Source of the DNA: a methane-oxidizing endosymbiont of Gigantopelta aegis
Lineage (GTDB): Bacteria; Pseudomonadota; Gammaproteobacteria; Methylococcales; Methylomonadaceae
Assembly (NCBI RefSeq): GCF_016097405.1
Contig: NZ_JAEHGD010000003.1
Location: 62,001-126,000, forward strand
Direction: 5' to 3'
Length of the DNA stretch: 64,000 bases
In this document: piece after piece, positions 1 to 8,568 of the stretch
How positions within the stretch are numbered: position 1 is the first letter of the stretch
Layout: the number at the start of each line of letters is the position of its first letter
Position numbers and translations under genes: made by a program
Notes under the pieces: generated by a model
Database searches by the model: none
What the model was told of the DNA's origin: nothing
What the model saw: only the letters and a program-made list of their open reading frames with translations

Positions 1-1
1 T

Positions 2-73
2 TGTCCGTTTCAGAAGGTCACGTTAGATCCTGTTAGCAGCGATATGGTGAAATTGATTCGGGCGGTTAAATAG
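2..73 (+). CDS. 3' end of an unidentified CDS (partial)
   Basis: An open frame enters from the left edge and ends at TAG 71-73. The 23 visible residues finish with SSDMVKLIRAVK. A hydrophobic helix closing in LIRAVK resembles the last helix of response-regulator receiver domains, but this is too short for a firm family call. It would run toward the minus-strand gene at 75-1217 with one base between the stop codons. It could also be a chance open stretch. Confidence 0.3.
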   Translation, partial: CPFQKVTLDPVSSDMVKLIRAVK

Positions 74-74
74 T

Positions 75-1217
75 TTATTTCAATCCCCAAATCTGATGTA
101 GATTCAGCGTTAAGTTATCGGGCCTAGGGATGACTCGACAAATTGCATAGGGGGTTTCCGGTTTGGCTTGTTTGCGTTGTGCTGAGGTGTAATGCTCGCC
201 ATGCGCGGAAAGAATGGGCAGAATGATGGGTTGATTGGCCTGGCTGTGACCGCGGTGGATGACGATGGCGGTATCACCATTTTTCAGGGTGACAAAAGCG
301 CCTGGCGGATAAATGCCGATTTCCTGAATCAGCAGCTCAGCCAAGGTTTTATCCACGCTGGAGCCGCGTTGTAAAAAGATTTCCCGTAATGCCCTTTTGA
401 CAAAAAAACCATCGCGATATTTGCGCGGCAAGACCATCGCGCTATAAATATCGGCCAATGAAAGTACCCGCGCATAAAGACTGATTTCAGCCTGTGTCAA
501 ACCTTTGGGATAGCCTGAGCCGTCGGGTTTCTCATGGTGATTTTGCACGCTGTCCAGCCAGTCTTTGTCTTGAATGCCATGTTGCTCTAAAATTTTTCGA
601 CTCAGGGCCGGATGTTCCTGGATGCGTTGTTTTTGCGCTTCGGTCAAGACTGTCTTCTGCCGGGTGAGAGATTCCTGTAATTCCATCATGCCTAAGTTTT
701 GCGTCAAGGCGGCGGCAATCACCGTCTGGCGGCTACTTTCCGGTACATTCTTTTGTCGTAGCAGTAATTCGGTCAGCAGGGCGCATAAAATCGGGTGAAC
801 CTGCGTATAAAGGCTTTTTTGATCCAGAATAATCGCGCCCAGTACCGCGTCTCGGTTTTCTGTGCATAATTTCTGGATAACCTTGCATATTTTCAGAATA
901 CGAAAACGATAGTCGGGGTCTTTTTTTCCGGCAAGCATCGATAATAAAAGACGATGGGAATTTTGGCGGATGGTGTCAAGCACATGAAACGGTGTGGCTA
1001 AGGAAGTGCGTTCCGTGCTATTGATTTGACGGGCTTCCTGCAAGGTGGCTTCGCGAAACACGCCGCGTGTCAGTAGGATGTATTTTTGGTGTTCACAGCC
1101 TATTTTTTCGCCTTGATTTAACAGCAATTCGTCATCCGGCCCATAAACGGACCAGGGTAAGGGCTGATTGATTAACAGTTCTTGCGCGTCTAGTGGAATT
1201 TTAGGGATGTCTGACAT
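75..1217 (-). CDS. HD-GYP-like protein with altered HD metal-binding motif
   Basis: 380 residues. The C-terminal half resembles the HD-GYP cyclic-di-GMP phosphodiesterase family: HHEKPDGSGYP at residues 227-237, followed by a helix with ARVLSLADIYSAM and a later R-K-Y-R. At the position where the family has the metal-binding HD pair, residues 173-174 read QN (LTQNLGMM). The GYP loop is intact but the first metal site is not, so I infer a protein that binds without cleaving, or a regulatory relative. The N-terminal 100 residues match nothing I recognise. There is no signal peptide or membrane segment. The ATG is followed directly by the conserved-looking frame; upstream, 1218-1389 is a non-coding gap shared with ribA. 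Confidence 0.8.
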   Translation of the reverse strand: MSDIPKIPLDAQELLINQPLPWSVYGPDDELLLNQGEKIGCEHQKYILLTRGVFREATLQEARQINSTERTSLATPFHVLDTIRQNSHRLLLSMLAGKKDPDYRFRILKICKVIQKLCTENRDAVLGAIILDQKSLYTQVHPILCALLTELLLRQKNVPESSRQTVIAAALTQNLGMMELQESLTRQKTVLTEAQKQRIQEHPALSRKILEQHGIQDKDWLDSVQNHHEKPDGSGYPKGLTQAEISLYARVLSLADIYSAMVLPRKYRDGFFVKRALREIFLQRGSSVDKTLAELLIQEIGIYPPGAFVTLKNGDTAIVIHRGHSQANQPIILPILSAHGEHYTSAQRKQAKPETPYAICRVIPRPDNLTLNLHQIWGLK

Positions 1218-1389
1218 AAGCCGGAATTAAAAAAACGAAAAACCTGTAACAGTAGTAAAATAGGCACATATAACACGACAATCAAGCTGTTGCTTGTCGG
1301 CGTCAACTTTATAAAATCAGGAATAGTCGGTGATGCACGATTGCTTGAATCAGCTTGAAACCAATTTCCTAAGGTTTGCATAGATTATA

Positions 1390-2007
1390 GTGAAAGCACG
1401 TATTCAAAACTTGGTACAAACTCGCATTCCCACACAATATGGGGAATTTATTCTGCACTATTACAGTAATACGCTTGATGATAAAGAGCATATTGCTTTT
1501 GTCAAAGGCGATGTGTGTGGAAAATCCAATGTACTGGTGCGCATTCATTCCGAGTGTTTTACCGGTGATGTGCTGGGCTCATTGCGTTGTGATTGTGGTG
1601 AACAGCTGGATATGGCGCTGGAAATGATTGAAAAAGCAGGCTCGGGGGTTTTGATTTATATGCGTCAGGAAGGCCGAGGCATTGGTCTGCTCAACAAACT
1701 GAAAGCCTATAATTTGCAGGATCAAGGCATGGATACCGTCGATGCCAATATTCATTTAGGACACGAAGCCGACGAACGGCAATATGATATTGCCGCATTG
1801 ATTCTGGACGATTTAGGGGTCGAATCGGTTAACTTAATGACCAATAATCCGCATAAGATTGATGCGTTAAAACAACTGGGTGTCGATGTTGCGCAACGTA
1901 TTCCGATCCAGCCCAGTATTCACAATGATAATCGGCATTATTTAAAAACAAAAGTTAACAAAATGCGGCATATGTTATCGATGAAAAAACAGGATCGGCA
2001 GGATTGA
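1390..2007 (+). CDS. ribA: GTP cyclohydrolase II (RibA)
   Basis: 205 residues, the usual size for stand-alone RibA. The enzyme opens and hydrolyses GTP to the pyrimidine precursor of riboflavin, with release of formate and pyrophosphate. The zinc ligands are visible as Cys56, Cys67 and Cys69 (ECFTGDVLGSLRCDCG), followed by the GTP-binding stretch RQEGRGIGLLNKL. It is not fused to a RibB domain. The start is GTG, since no ATG precedes the conserved N-terminus; an AAGG lies about 15 bases upstream. The stop overlaps the ATG of the Lon-like protease (TGATG), so the two are translationally coupled. I see no FMN riboswitch upstream. Confidence 0.95.
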   Translation: MKARIQNLVQTRIPTQYGEFILHYYSNTLDDKEHIAFVKGDVCGKSNVLVRIHSECFTGDVLGSLRCDCGEQLDMALEMIEKAGSGVLIYMRQEGRGIGLLNKLKAYNLQDQGMDTVDANIHLGHEADERQYDIAALILDDLGVESVNLMTNNPHKIDALKQLGVDVAQRIPIQPSIHNDNRHYLKTKVNKMRHMLSMKKQDRQD

Positions 2008-4382
2008 TGGAAAAATTACCGGTTTCAGCACTTAAGCTGAATATAGAACTGACTGCATTGGGCAGCGAGGCCGTATCTGGCCGTAATTCGACGATTCTGG
2101 GGCAGGACCGGGCTAAATCAGCCTTAGTTTTTGGCGTTGCCATGCAAACCCCCGGGTATAACATCTATGTGATGGGCGAGCCTGGCACCGGACGGTTGTC
2201 GATGATCACCGACCATCTCAGCCAGCATGCGCACCAGCAGGATGCGCCGGCCGCTTATGCTTATGTTGATAATTTTGAAAATCCGCGAGAGCCGATTGCA
2301 ATCCGGCTTGCGCCAGGGCAAGGCAATGCCTTCAACAAGGATATCGAAAAACTCATCGACAACCTGCTGGCGACCTTCCCCGCTGCGTTTGAAAGCCCGA
2401 CCTATCAGCAGAAAAAGACTGCGATCGAGCGCAATTTTAACCAGCGCTACAATAAAGCCATAGAGCTGGTCGATAAAAAAGCCCGCAGTATGAATATCGC
2501 ATTGTTCCGGGATAATGAGGCCATCACCTTCCTGCCCATACGCGATAATAAAGCGCTGGATGAGGATGAATTCATGCTGTTGTCGGAGGACGAGCGGGAA
2601 ACATTTCTTCAGCATGTCGAAGAATTGGAAGAATATTTAAGTGACGTCCTGTTGGAATTGCCGCAGTGGCGCCGCAATCTGGTCGATGAATTACGCCAGC
2701 TCGATAGCCAGACCATTGAGCAGGCTATCGCGCCGCTGTTTGATGAATTGAATAAAAAATATCAGGACACGGAAGATGTCATCGTTTATCTGGCCGAACT
2801 GAAGAAAAATCTGACCAGCTCCATCAGTGACTTTTTAATGCCCGGCAGAACCCAGGATGCACTAGAGCTTAAAACCAAACGCGCCTTGCTGACCGAGCAG
2901 TTTTTGCCGAATATTCTGGTCGATCACAAAGTCGATGCCGGCGCACCGATTATTTACGAATCGCATCCGATTTATTCGAATCTGTTTGGCCGTATCGAAT
3001 ATATCAGCGACCAGGGCACGCTGGTCACCAATTATCGGCGTATTTGTGCCGGTTCTTTGCACCGGGCCAATGGTGGCTATTTAATTCTGGATGCCGAAAA
3101 AGTTTTGACTTATCCCTTTGTCTGGGAAGGTCTGAAGCGGGCATTGAAGGCTGGGCGTATTGAAATTGAATCGCCTTTTACCGAGCTGGGTGTCAATACC
3201 ATTACCTTAAAGCCTGAAGTCATTCCGCTGGATGTCAAGGTGATTCTGGTTGGGCCGCGTGATATTTATTATCTGTTGGAAGAAATGGATAGTGAATTTA
3301 ACGAGATGTTCCGAATCCTGTCAGATTTTGATGATCATATCGAACGTAATGACAAAAATATCCAGCAATTTGCCCAATTGATGATACAGCAGGCCAAAGA
3401 CATCGGCGCTAAGCCCTTAACCCGCGATGCGATTTTACGCCTGATTGAGCACAGTTGCCGCTTGGCCGAAAATCAAAACTATTTGTCGGCCCGTATCAAT
3501 GATTCGCTGGAAATTATCAGTGAAGCCAATTTCATCAGTCAGCAGGAAACTCAACAAATTGGCCAAGCAGAAATTGATGCCGCCTTGAAGGGGCGCGACG
3601 TGCGCAATGGCCGGATATCCGAAGAAATTCTCAATGAAATTCTCGATGGTACTATTCTGATTGATAGCGAAGGTGAAAAAATCGGCAAAATAAATGGCTT
3701 GACGGTATTGGAAATCGGCGGCAGCCGGTTTGGTGCGCCGGCAAGAATTACCGCAACCGTTTATCCAGGCTCACGCGGTATCGTCGATATTGAACGGGAG
3801 GCTGAGTTAGGTCAGTCGATTCATACTAAAGGTATCATGATTTTAACCGGCTATTTGGGCAACAGCTATGCACAGCAGTTTCCGTTGGCGATTTCAGCCA
3901 GTATTGCTATCGAGCAATCTTATGGCCATATCGATGGCGACAGTGCATCGCTGGCCGAACTCTGTTGTTTGATTTCGGCATTGACCCGCACGCCGATTAA
4001 GCAAGGGTTTGCGGTAACCGGCTCAATTAACCAATATGGTGAGGTACAGGCTGTCGGCGGTATTAACGAAAAGATAGAAGGGTTTTTCAATCTCTGTCAG
4101 GCGCGCGGCTTAACCGGCGAGCAAGCGGTGATTATTCCGGCTTCCAATAAACGCAATCTAATGTTAAAACAAACGGTTATCGATGCCGTAGCGGACAAGC
4201 GTTTTGCGATTTATACCGTGGAGACTGTCAATCAGGCTTTAGAATTGTTGACTGGCATGGATGCAGGTGAATTGAATGACAATGGGGAATATCCAGACAA
4301 TTCAATCAACCAGAAGGCCGTACAGCGTTTGAAGGAAATTTCCGAAATGGCGGAAAAAGAACACGCCCACGAAGAAGGCTAG
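2007..4382 (+). CDS. Lon-like ATP-dependent protease (AAA_32 / Lon S16 family)
   Basis: 791 residues. An N-terminal P-loop-like segment GEPGTGRLS (about residues 57-65) has Arg where classical Walker A has Lys, as is usual for this Lon-like family. A long helical region follows, then an AAA core near 330-440. The C-terminal Lon proteolytic domain carries the serine in HIDGDSASLAE and the lysine in GGINEKIEG, the Ser-Lys dyad. It lacks the Lon N-terminal substrate domain, so it is a paralogue and not housekeeping Lon; a role in protein quality control is inferred. The ATG at 2007 overlaps the ribA stop. A TTG three bases earlier is less likely. The C-terminus is rich in Glu and Lys. Confidence 0.9.
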   Translation: MEKLPVSALKLNIELTALGSEAVSGRNSTILGQDRAKSALVFGVAMQTPGYNIYVMGEPGTGRLSMITDHLSQHAHQQDAPAAYAYVDNFENPREPIAIRLAPGQGNAFNKDIEKLIDNLLATFPAAFESPTYQQKKTAIERNFNQRYNKAIELVDKKARSMNIALFRDNEAITFLPIRDNKALDEDEFMLLSEDERETFLQHVEELEEYLSDVLLELPQWRRNLVDELRQLDSQTIEQAIAPLFDELNKKYQDTEDVIVYLAELKKNLTSSISDFLMPGRTQDALELKTKRALLTEQFLPNILVDHKVDAGAPIIYESHPIYSNLFGRIEYISDQGTLVTNYRRICAGSLHRANGGYLILDAEKVLTYPFVWEGLKRALKAGRIEIESPFTELGVNTITLKPEVIPLDVKVILVGPRDIYYLLEEMDSEFNEMFRILSDFDDHIERNDKNIQQFAQLMIQQAKDIGAKPLTRDAILRLIEHSCRLAENQNYLSARINDSLEIISEANFISQQETQQIGQAEIDAALKGRDVRNGRISEEILNEILDGTILIDSEGEKIGKINGLTVLEIGGSRFGAPARITATVYPGSRGIVDIEREAELGQSIHTKGIMILTGYLGNSYAQQFPLAISASIAIEQSYGHIDGDSASLAELCCLISALTRTPIKQGFAVTGSINQYGEVQAVGGINEKIEGFFNLCQARGLTGEQAVIIPASNKRNLMLKQTVIDAVADKRFAIYTVETVNQALELLTGMDAGELNDNGEYPDNSINQKAVQRLKEISEMAEKEHAHEEG

Positions 4383-4399
4383 AATTAGCCGGATTTTTC

Positions 4400-4475
4400 T
4401 GGTGGGTGCTGAGGGGATCGAACCCCCGACCCTCGCCTTGTAAGGGCGATGCTCTCCCAGCTGAGCTAAGCACCC
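4400..4475 (-). tRNA. tRNA-Val (anticodon UAC)
   Basis: Read on the minus strand this is a complete 76-base cloverleaf with the 3' CCA encoded. The acceptor stem is GGGTGCT/AGCACCC, the D arm is AGCTCAGCTGGGAGAGC, the anticodon loop is CTTACAA with TAC at 34-36, and the T arm holds GGTTCGATCC. It closely resembles gammaproteobacterial valine tRNAs. It stands alone, facing the 3' end of the Lon-like gene. Confidence 0.97.
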
Positions 4476-4546
4476 ACTTAGAAAAAACAGGCATTATACA
4501 GATTTTAGACTGAAATAAAAGACCTAAGATAATAAATTTAACAAAT

Positions 4547-4744
4547 ATGACCGAAAAAACAGCCGATAGCCTTGTTTGTGATTGCGCCGGAGTTCGTCGG
4601 CACAAAATTTTACAGCTTATCGCCCAGGGCGTAACGACATTGGAGCGCATTGAAGATATAACCGGCGCAAATACCGGCTGTGGCTCCTGCGATGCTGAAA
4701 TTCAGGCGATACTGGATGAGCAGATAGAAAAGTCACGTCAATAA
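4547..4744 (+). CDS. Bacterioferritin-associated ferredoxin-like [2Fe-2S] protein
   Basis: 65 residues with the BFD-like [2Fe-2S] motif: Cys11-x-Cys13 and Cys45-x2-Cys48 (TGCGSC) in a small helical fold. In the family, Bfd reduces bacterioferritin to release stored iron. There is no bacterioferritin gene nearby, so the partner is unknown; an iron-sulfur electron carrier role is the safe statement. It sits alone between tRNA-Val and the convergent engB gene. Confidence 0.85.
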   Translation: MTEKTADSLVCDCAGVRRHKILQLIAQGVTTLERIEDITGANTGCGSCDAEIQAILDEQIEKSRQ

Positions 4745-4790
4745 CGCTACCTGATTGAAGCGAAGAGCCTTGCGAGCTGGCATCGGTATC

Positions 4791-5396
4791 TTAACTTTGA
4801 GAAAAACCAAACCATTGATCTAAGATGGAATGAACGTCATCGATGCCGGTTTTTTTCAAGGCAGAAAACAGTTGCAGCGTAATTTCTATGGAGGCTTCGC
4901 CTAAATCGCGCTGCACTTTCAGTAAGGTATTTTTTGCGGCGCCATATTTCAGTTTATCGGCTTTAGTCAGCAAAATATGCAAGGGTAGTTGTGCATGTTC
5001 ACACCAGTGAATCATCTGCCAGTCGAATTCGGTCAATGGGTGGCGGACATCCATAACGAGAACGATGCCAACTAGCGCCTTGCGTTCAGTTAAATAGGTG
5101 GTCATCATCGATTGCCATTTTTGTTTAACGGCAATCGGTACCTTAGCGTAGCCATAGCCTGGCAAATCAACCAATTTACGCTGCTCATCGAGTTGAAAAA
5201 AATTAAGCAATTGCGTGCGGCCAGGGGTTTTACTGATTCGAGCCAATGAATTTTGTCCGGTAAGCGTGTTGATGGCACTGGATTTACCGGCATTGGAACG
5301 GCCAGCAAAGGCGACTTCCCGGCCGGTATCTTCCGGTGCGTTGCTCAAAGCCGAAGCGCTGCAACTGAATTGAGCCTGATGATACAGTGGATTCAT
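4791..5396 (-). CDS. engB: Ribosome biogenesis GTP-binding protein EngB (YsxC/YihA)
   Basis: 201 residues of the TrmE-Era-EngA-EngB-Septin-like GTPase superfamily. Motifs in order: G1 [10 protein letters not shown]3 DLPGYG, G4 TKAD and a late SALKKTGID segment. EngB is an essential GTPase acting in assembly of the large ribosomal subunit. I chose the ATG at 5396 ([10 protein letters not shown]) because it matches the family N-terminus and has a purine-rich site (GAGA) upstream; an ATG eight codons earlier is in frame but adds nothing conserved. It is divergent from the cytochrome c4 gene, a common neighbour in gammaproteobacteria. Confidence 0.95.
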   Translation of the reverse strand: MNPLYHQAQFSCSASALSNAPEDTGREVAFAGRSNAGKSSAINTLTGQNSLARISKTPGRTQLLNFFQLDEQRKLVDLPGYGYAKVPIAVKQKWQSMMTTYLTERKALVGIVLVMDVRHPLTEFDWQMIHWCEHAQLPLHILLTKADKLKYGAAKNTLLKVQRDLGEASIEITLQLFSALKKTGIDDVHSILDQWFGFSQS

Positions 5397-5505
5397 GCTT
5401 ATCTCGCGTCCTAAAAGCAAATAGAGTAGAATCGGGTCATTATAGCGTCTGGCGACCTGAAAAGGCGTCTTTTACTTACCACATTCCTGATATAAGGGGA
5501 AACTG

Positions 5506-6204
5506 ATGATAAAAAAAATACTGACAGTTTCAATTTCATTGTTACTGACTGCAACATCGACACTCGCAGCGGCCGAGGGTAATGTCAGCTTAGGGAAAAC
5601 ACAGGCCGAGTCTTGTGCTGGCTGTCATGGTGCCGATGGCAACAGCCCGTCGGGCATGTTTCCGAAATTGGCTGAGCAACATGCCTCATATCTGATCAAA
5701 CAACTCAATGATTTTAAACAAGGTCGACGGAATGCGCCAATGATGGCACCTTTGGCGATGGGCTTGAGCGATGAGCAGATACAGAATATCGCCGCCTTTT
5801 ATGAAAGCAATAAAGTAAAGCCTAATACGAGTCTGCCCGTCATGGATTTTGACGATGACGACGAAGATGAAATGGATGAGGCGGCGAAAAAAGCGGCAGC
5901 CGAAAAAAAACAAGCCGAACTCGATGAATTACTGGCCATGGGTGGCGATTTATATCGAAATGGTGACTTAGAGCGCGAAGTTTCCGCTTGTATCGCCTGT
6001 CACGGGCCTTATGGCGAAGGCAATAAACCCGCAGCATTTCCGGCTCTGCGCGCTCAGCATGCCGATTATTTGATTAAAACACTGACCGACTTCAAACAGG
6101 GTAAACGACAAAACAACTCTGAAAATATGATGCGTATGATTGCCGATGGCATGACCGAGGAACAGATCAAGGCGGTGTCATACTATATTTCCATGATGAA
6201 ATAA
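5506..6204 (+). CDS. Cytochrome c4-like diheme c-type cytochrome
   Basis: 232 residues with a signal peptide (about 1-23, ending STLAAAEG). Two cytochrome c domains follow, each with one heme site: CAGCHGADGNS and CIACHGPYGEGN. A methionine-rich stretch follows each site and could supply the axial ligand. Cytochrome c4 passes electrons to terminal oxidases or other periplasmic acceptors. Between the domains lies an unusually charged linker, Asp/Glu-rich (DFDDDDEDEMDE) then Ala/Lys/Glu-rich, lengthening the protein beyond the usual size of about 200 residues. AAGGGGA precedes the ATG. dsbA begins 10 bases downstream, so the two likely form an operon. Confidence 0.93.
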   Translation: MIKKILTVSISLLLTATSTLAAAEGNVSLGKTQAESCAGCHGADGNSPSGMFPKLAEQHASYLIKQLNDFKQGRRNAPMMAPLAMGLSDEQIQNIAAFYESNKVKPNTSLPVMDFDDDDEDEMDEAAKKAAAEKKQAELDELLAMGGDLYRNGDLEREVSACIACHGPYGEGNKPAAFPALRAQHADYLIKTLTDFKQGKRQNNSENMMRMIADGMTEEQIKAVSYYISMMK

Positions 6205-6214
6205 GGAGTCTGTA

Positions 6215-6835
6215 ATGTTTAAAAAGGCTGTTTTTGTATTTTTAATGGCGTTGGGCACTATGGGTTTGAGTCAGGCTGAATCTATGCCCTATGAGCTGTT
6301 GTCCCCGGCGCAACCGACGCAAAATCCCGATAAAATTGAAGTCATTGAGTTTTTCTGGTACGGCTGTCCGCATTGCTACAGCTTTGAGCCTATGTTAGCA
6401 GAATGGCTGAAAAACAAACCCGACAATGTCGAATTTATTCGCCAACCGGCTGTTTTCAGCAAATTATGGGAATTGCATGCGAAAGCGTATTACACGGCCG
6501 AAGCCTTAGGCGTGCTGGATAAAGTGCATGCCGACTTTTTTGATGCCATTCAAAACAAACGACAAAAATTGGTGGACAAAGATGAATTGGCTGAATTTTT
6601 TGCCCAACATGGGGTAGACAAAGCCGCTTTTGAGGCTGCGTATGACTCCTTTTTAGTGGATGCCAAACTGCGGCAGGCGCGTGCGATGGCGCCGCGTTAC
6701 GGGGTTTCCGGCGTTCCTGCCATCATTGTGAATGGTAAATATAAAATTACCGCACGTTTGGCGGGGTCGCAAGAAAATATGATCAAGGTTATCAATGATC
6801 TGATTGAACGTGAATCCAAACCCGCAGCGGAGTAG
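6215..6835 (+). CDS. dsbA: Periplasmic thiol:disulfide oxidoreductase DsbA
   Basis: 206 residues with a signal peptide (about 1-21). The thioredoxin-fold active site is Cys51-Pro-His-Cys54 in FFWYGCPHCYSF, the classical DsbA CPHC, with the cis-proline loop at SGVPAIIVNGKY. DsbA donates disulfides to exported proteins and is reoxidised by DsbB, which is not in this window. AAGGAG lies upstream of the ATG. It directly follows the cytochrome c4 gene. The next 195 bases hold no gene or clear terminator that I can see. Confidence 0.95.
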   Translation: MFKKAVFVFLMALGTMGLSQAESMPYELLSPAQPTQNPDKIEVIEFFWYGCPHCYSFEPMLAEWLKNKPDNVEFIRQPAVFSKLWELHAKAYYTAEALGVLDKVHADFFDAIQNKRQKLVDKDELAEFFAQHGVDKAAFEAAYDSFLVDAKLRQARAMAPRYGVSGVPAIIVNGKYKITARLAGSQENMIKVINDLIERESKPAAE

Positions 6836-7030
6836 CCTGGCACAAGGGGCATGGATGTAATGCGGAAAAGCCGATATGTCTTTAACGTATTGATTATTAA
6901 TAGTGATTGTAAGACTGTTTGTTAATAAAAATCAATGGGTTATATGAATTTATGGGTGCGGAATTCCGATTCATATGCGTTTGCCTTGCCCCATCCTTAG
7001 TACAGACACGGCATTCTAAACTTTTCGTCT

Positions 7031-8560
7031 ATGAGCTTATTTAATTCAAAAAAAACGGAAGACAAGTGGGAAAAGAAATATTTTTCCCTCATTGACGAGC
7101 ACGAAAGGCTGGAAAAAGATCAGCAGAAAAAAGAACAACTCTTGTGCAAAATTATTACCCGGCTGGCGTTAGTTGCCACCGGCGTCAGTCCACAATTAGA
7201 CCCTTACCTTACGCAAATCCGTAAACAGCTCAAAAAAGGCCTGATCAATGATACTCTGAAACAGCAGCTTGAGCAGTTTTCCAATACCTTGTTAAAGCTG
7301 GATGAAACATCGGACAAGCAGGATCCTAAGTTTTTGATTCAGTTTCTTCAGCGCCAGTTTCCAAGGCGTAAAACAGAATTTGAACGGGTCTATAAATTAT
7401 GGCAACAGGGTAAATATACCACCCAGCATGATATGTTATTGGCCTTGCATGAACTGGTTGATGAAGAGCAGGCTGTGGTATCCGATATCCCTCAGCAACA
7501 GCTCGATGTCGATCTGATTTGTCGGCAACTGTTGAAATTATTGGAAAATACCGAAATACCCGAACCATTCAGTCAACGTGCCGAAACCTTAAAAATACAG
7601 TTGCAGGATGGTGAGCCGTTACCGTTTTTATTGGAAGAAACCTTGACGTTACTATCAGATATTAAAAAATATCTGCTGCGGGAACGGCAAGACATGGCGC
7701 GTTTCCTCAGCCAAATAAGCAGCCAACTCAATGCACTGGGAAATCAAACCCAAGGTATATCCGACGCCTTCGTGCAAGGCAATAAAAAACGGAATCTGCT
7801 GGATCAATCGTTTGCTCAACAAATGCAGGATTTACAAGAAAATTCGGCCAATGCAACTGAACTCGACAGTTTGAAAAAACTGGTCAGCAGCAGTCTGGAG
7901 AACATTACGCAGCAGTTGCAGCAGCATCAACAGCAGGAAAAAGCAGCACAACAGCAAACCCAACAAAAGATTGACCAGCTCAGTTCTGAAATCAAGCGGC
8001 TTGAAAATGAATCTTCCATGCTGGAAACGCAATTGCAACAAGCACGGCATCTGGCTTTTAAAGATCCGCTGACGCAATTGCCCAATCGGTTGGCGTATGA
8101 TGAGCGGCTGGAGGCTGAATTAGCACGTTTTCGCAGAACCGGCACACCGTTGTCGATGGCGATCTGGGATATTGATTTTTTTAAGAAAATCAATGATAGC
8201 TTTGGTCACAAAGCGGGCGATAAGACCTTACAGATTATTGGTCGCTTGTTGCAGCAACATTGTCGGAAAATGGATTTTATTGCCCGATTTGGCGGCGAGG
8301 AATTTGTCATGTTATTACCGGATACCGATAGTCAGGCCGCCTTGGTTATTGCCGAGAAATTGCGTAAGACAATTGAGAAGACCGGGTTTAATTCAGGCGG
8401 ACATAAAATTAGGATTACCGTATCCTGCGGCATCAGCCAATTTAACCCGGATGATACGGCGGAAGCGGTTTTTAAACGAGCCGATGCCGCCCTTTACAAG
8501 GCTAAAAACAATGGCCGGAATCAATGTGTTATCGAGCCGGTACCGGCACAAATGACTTAA
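7031..8560 (+). CDS. Diguanylate cyclase with N-terminal helical region (GGDEF)
   Basis: 509 residues. The N-terminal 330 or so residues are helical with no membrane segment, ending in a Gln-rich coiled coil (about 270-340). The C-terminal GGDEF domain has DPLTQLPNR, an intact active-site loop GGEEF at about 421-425, and the product-inhibition I-site RKMD five residues upstream, so cyclic-di-GMP synthesis with feedback inhibition is expected. The protein is cytoplasmic. Its N-terminal region resembles that of the next gene (both contain L-D-x-Y-L/I and I-x-K-x-L-K-x-G patterns), pointing to tandem duplication. The signal sensed by the N-terminus is unknown. Confidence 0.9.
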   Translation: MSLFNSKKTEDKWEKKYFSLIDEHERLEKDQQKKEQLLCKIITRLALVATGVSPQLDPYLTQIRKQLKKGLINDTLKQQLEQFSNTLLKLDETSDKQDPKFLIQFLQRQFPRRKTEFERVYKLWQQGKYTTQHDMLLALHELVDEEQAVVSDIPQQQLDVDLICRQLLKLLENTEIPEPFSQRAETLKIQLQDGEPLPFLLEETLTLLSDIKKYLLRERQDMARFLSQISSQLNALGNQTQGISDAFVQGNKKRNLLDQSFAQQMQDLQENSANATELDSLKKLVSSSLENITQQLQQHQQQEKAAQQQTQQKIDQLSSEIKRLENESSMLETQLQQARHLAFKDPLTQLPNRLAYDERLEAELARFRRTGTPLSMAIWDIDFFKKINDSFGHKAGDKTLQIIGRLLQQHCRKMDFIARFGGEEFVMLLPDTDSQAALVIAEKLRKTIEKTGFNSGGHKIRITVSCGISQFNPDDTAEAVFKRADAALYKAKNNGRNQCVIEPVPAQMT

Positions 8561-8568
8561 ATAGGGCT

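Noticed and set aside
1218-1389. FMN riboswitch or small gene before ribA
   Set aside because: No RFN-element conserved blocks are visible, and the minus-strand frame here has no family features or ribosome site.
2124-2615. 163-residue minus-strand open frame inside the Lon-like protease gene
   Set aside because: It lies entirely opposite a strongly conserved coding region, shows no family motif, and is a shadow frame.
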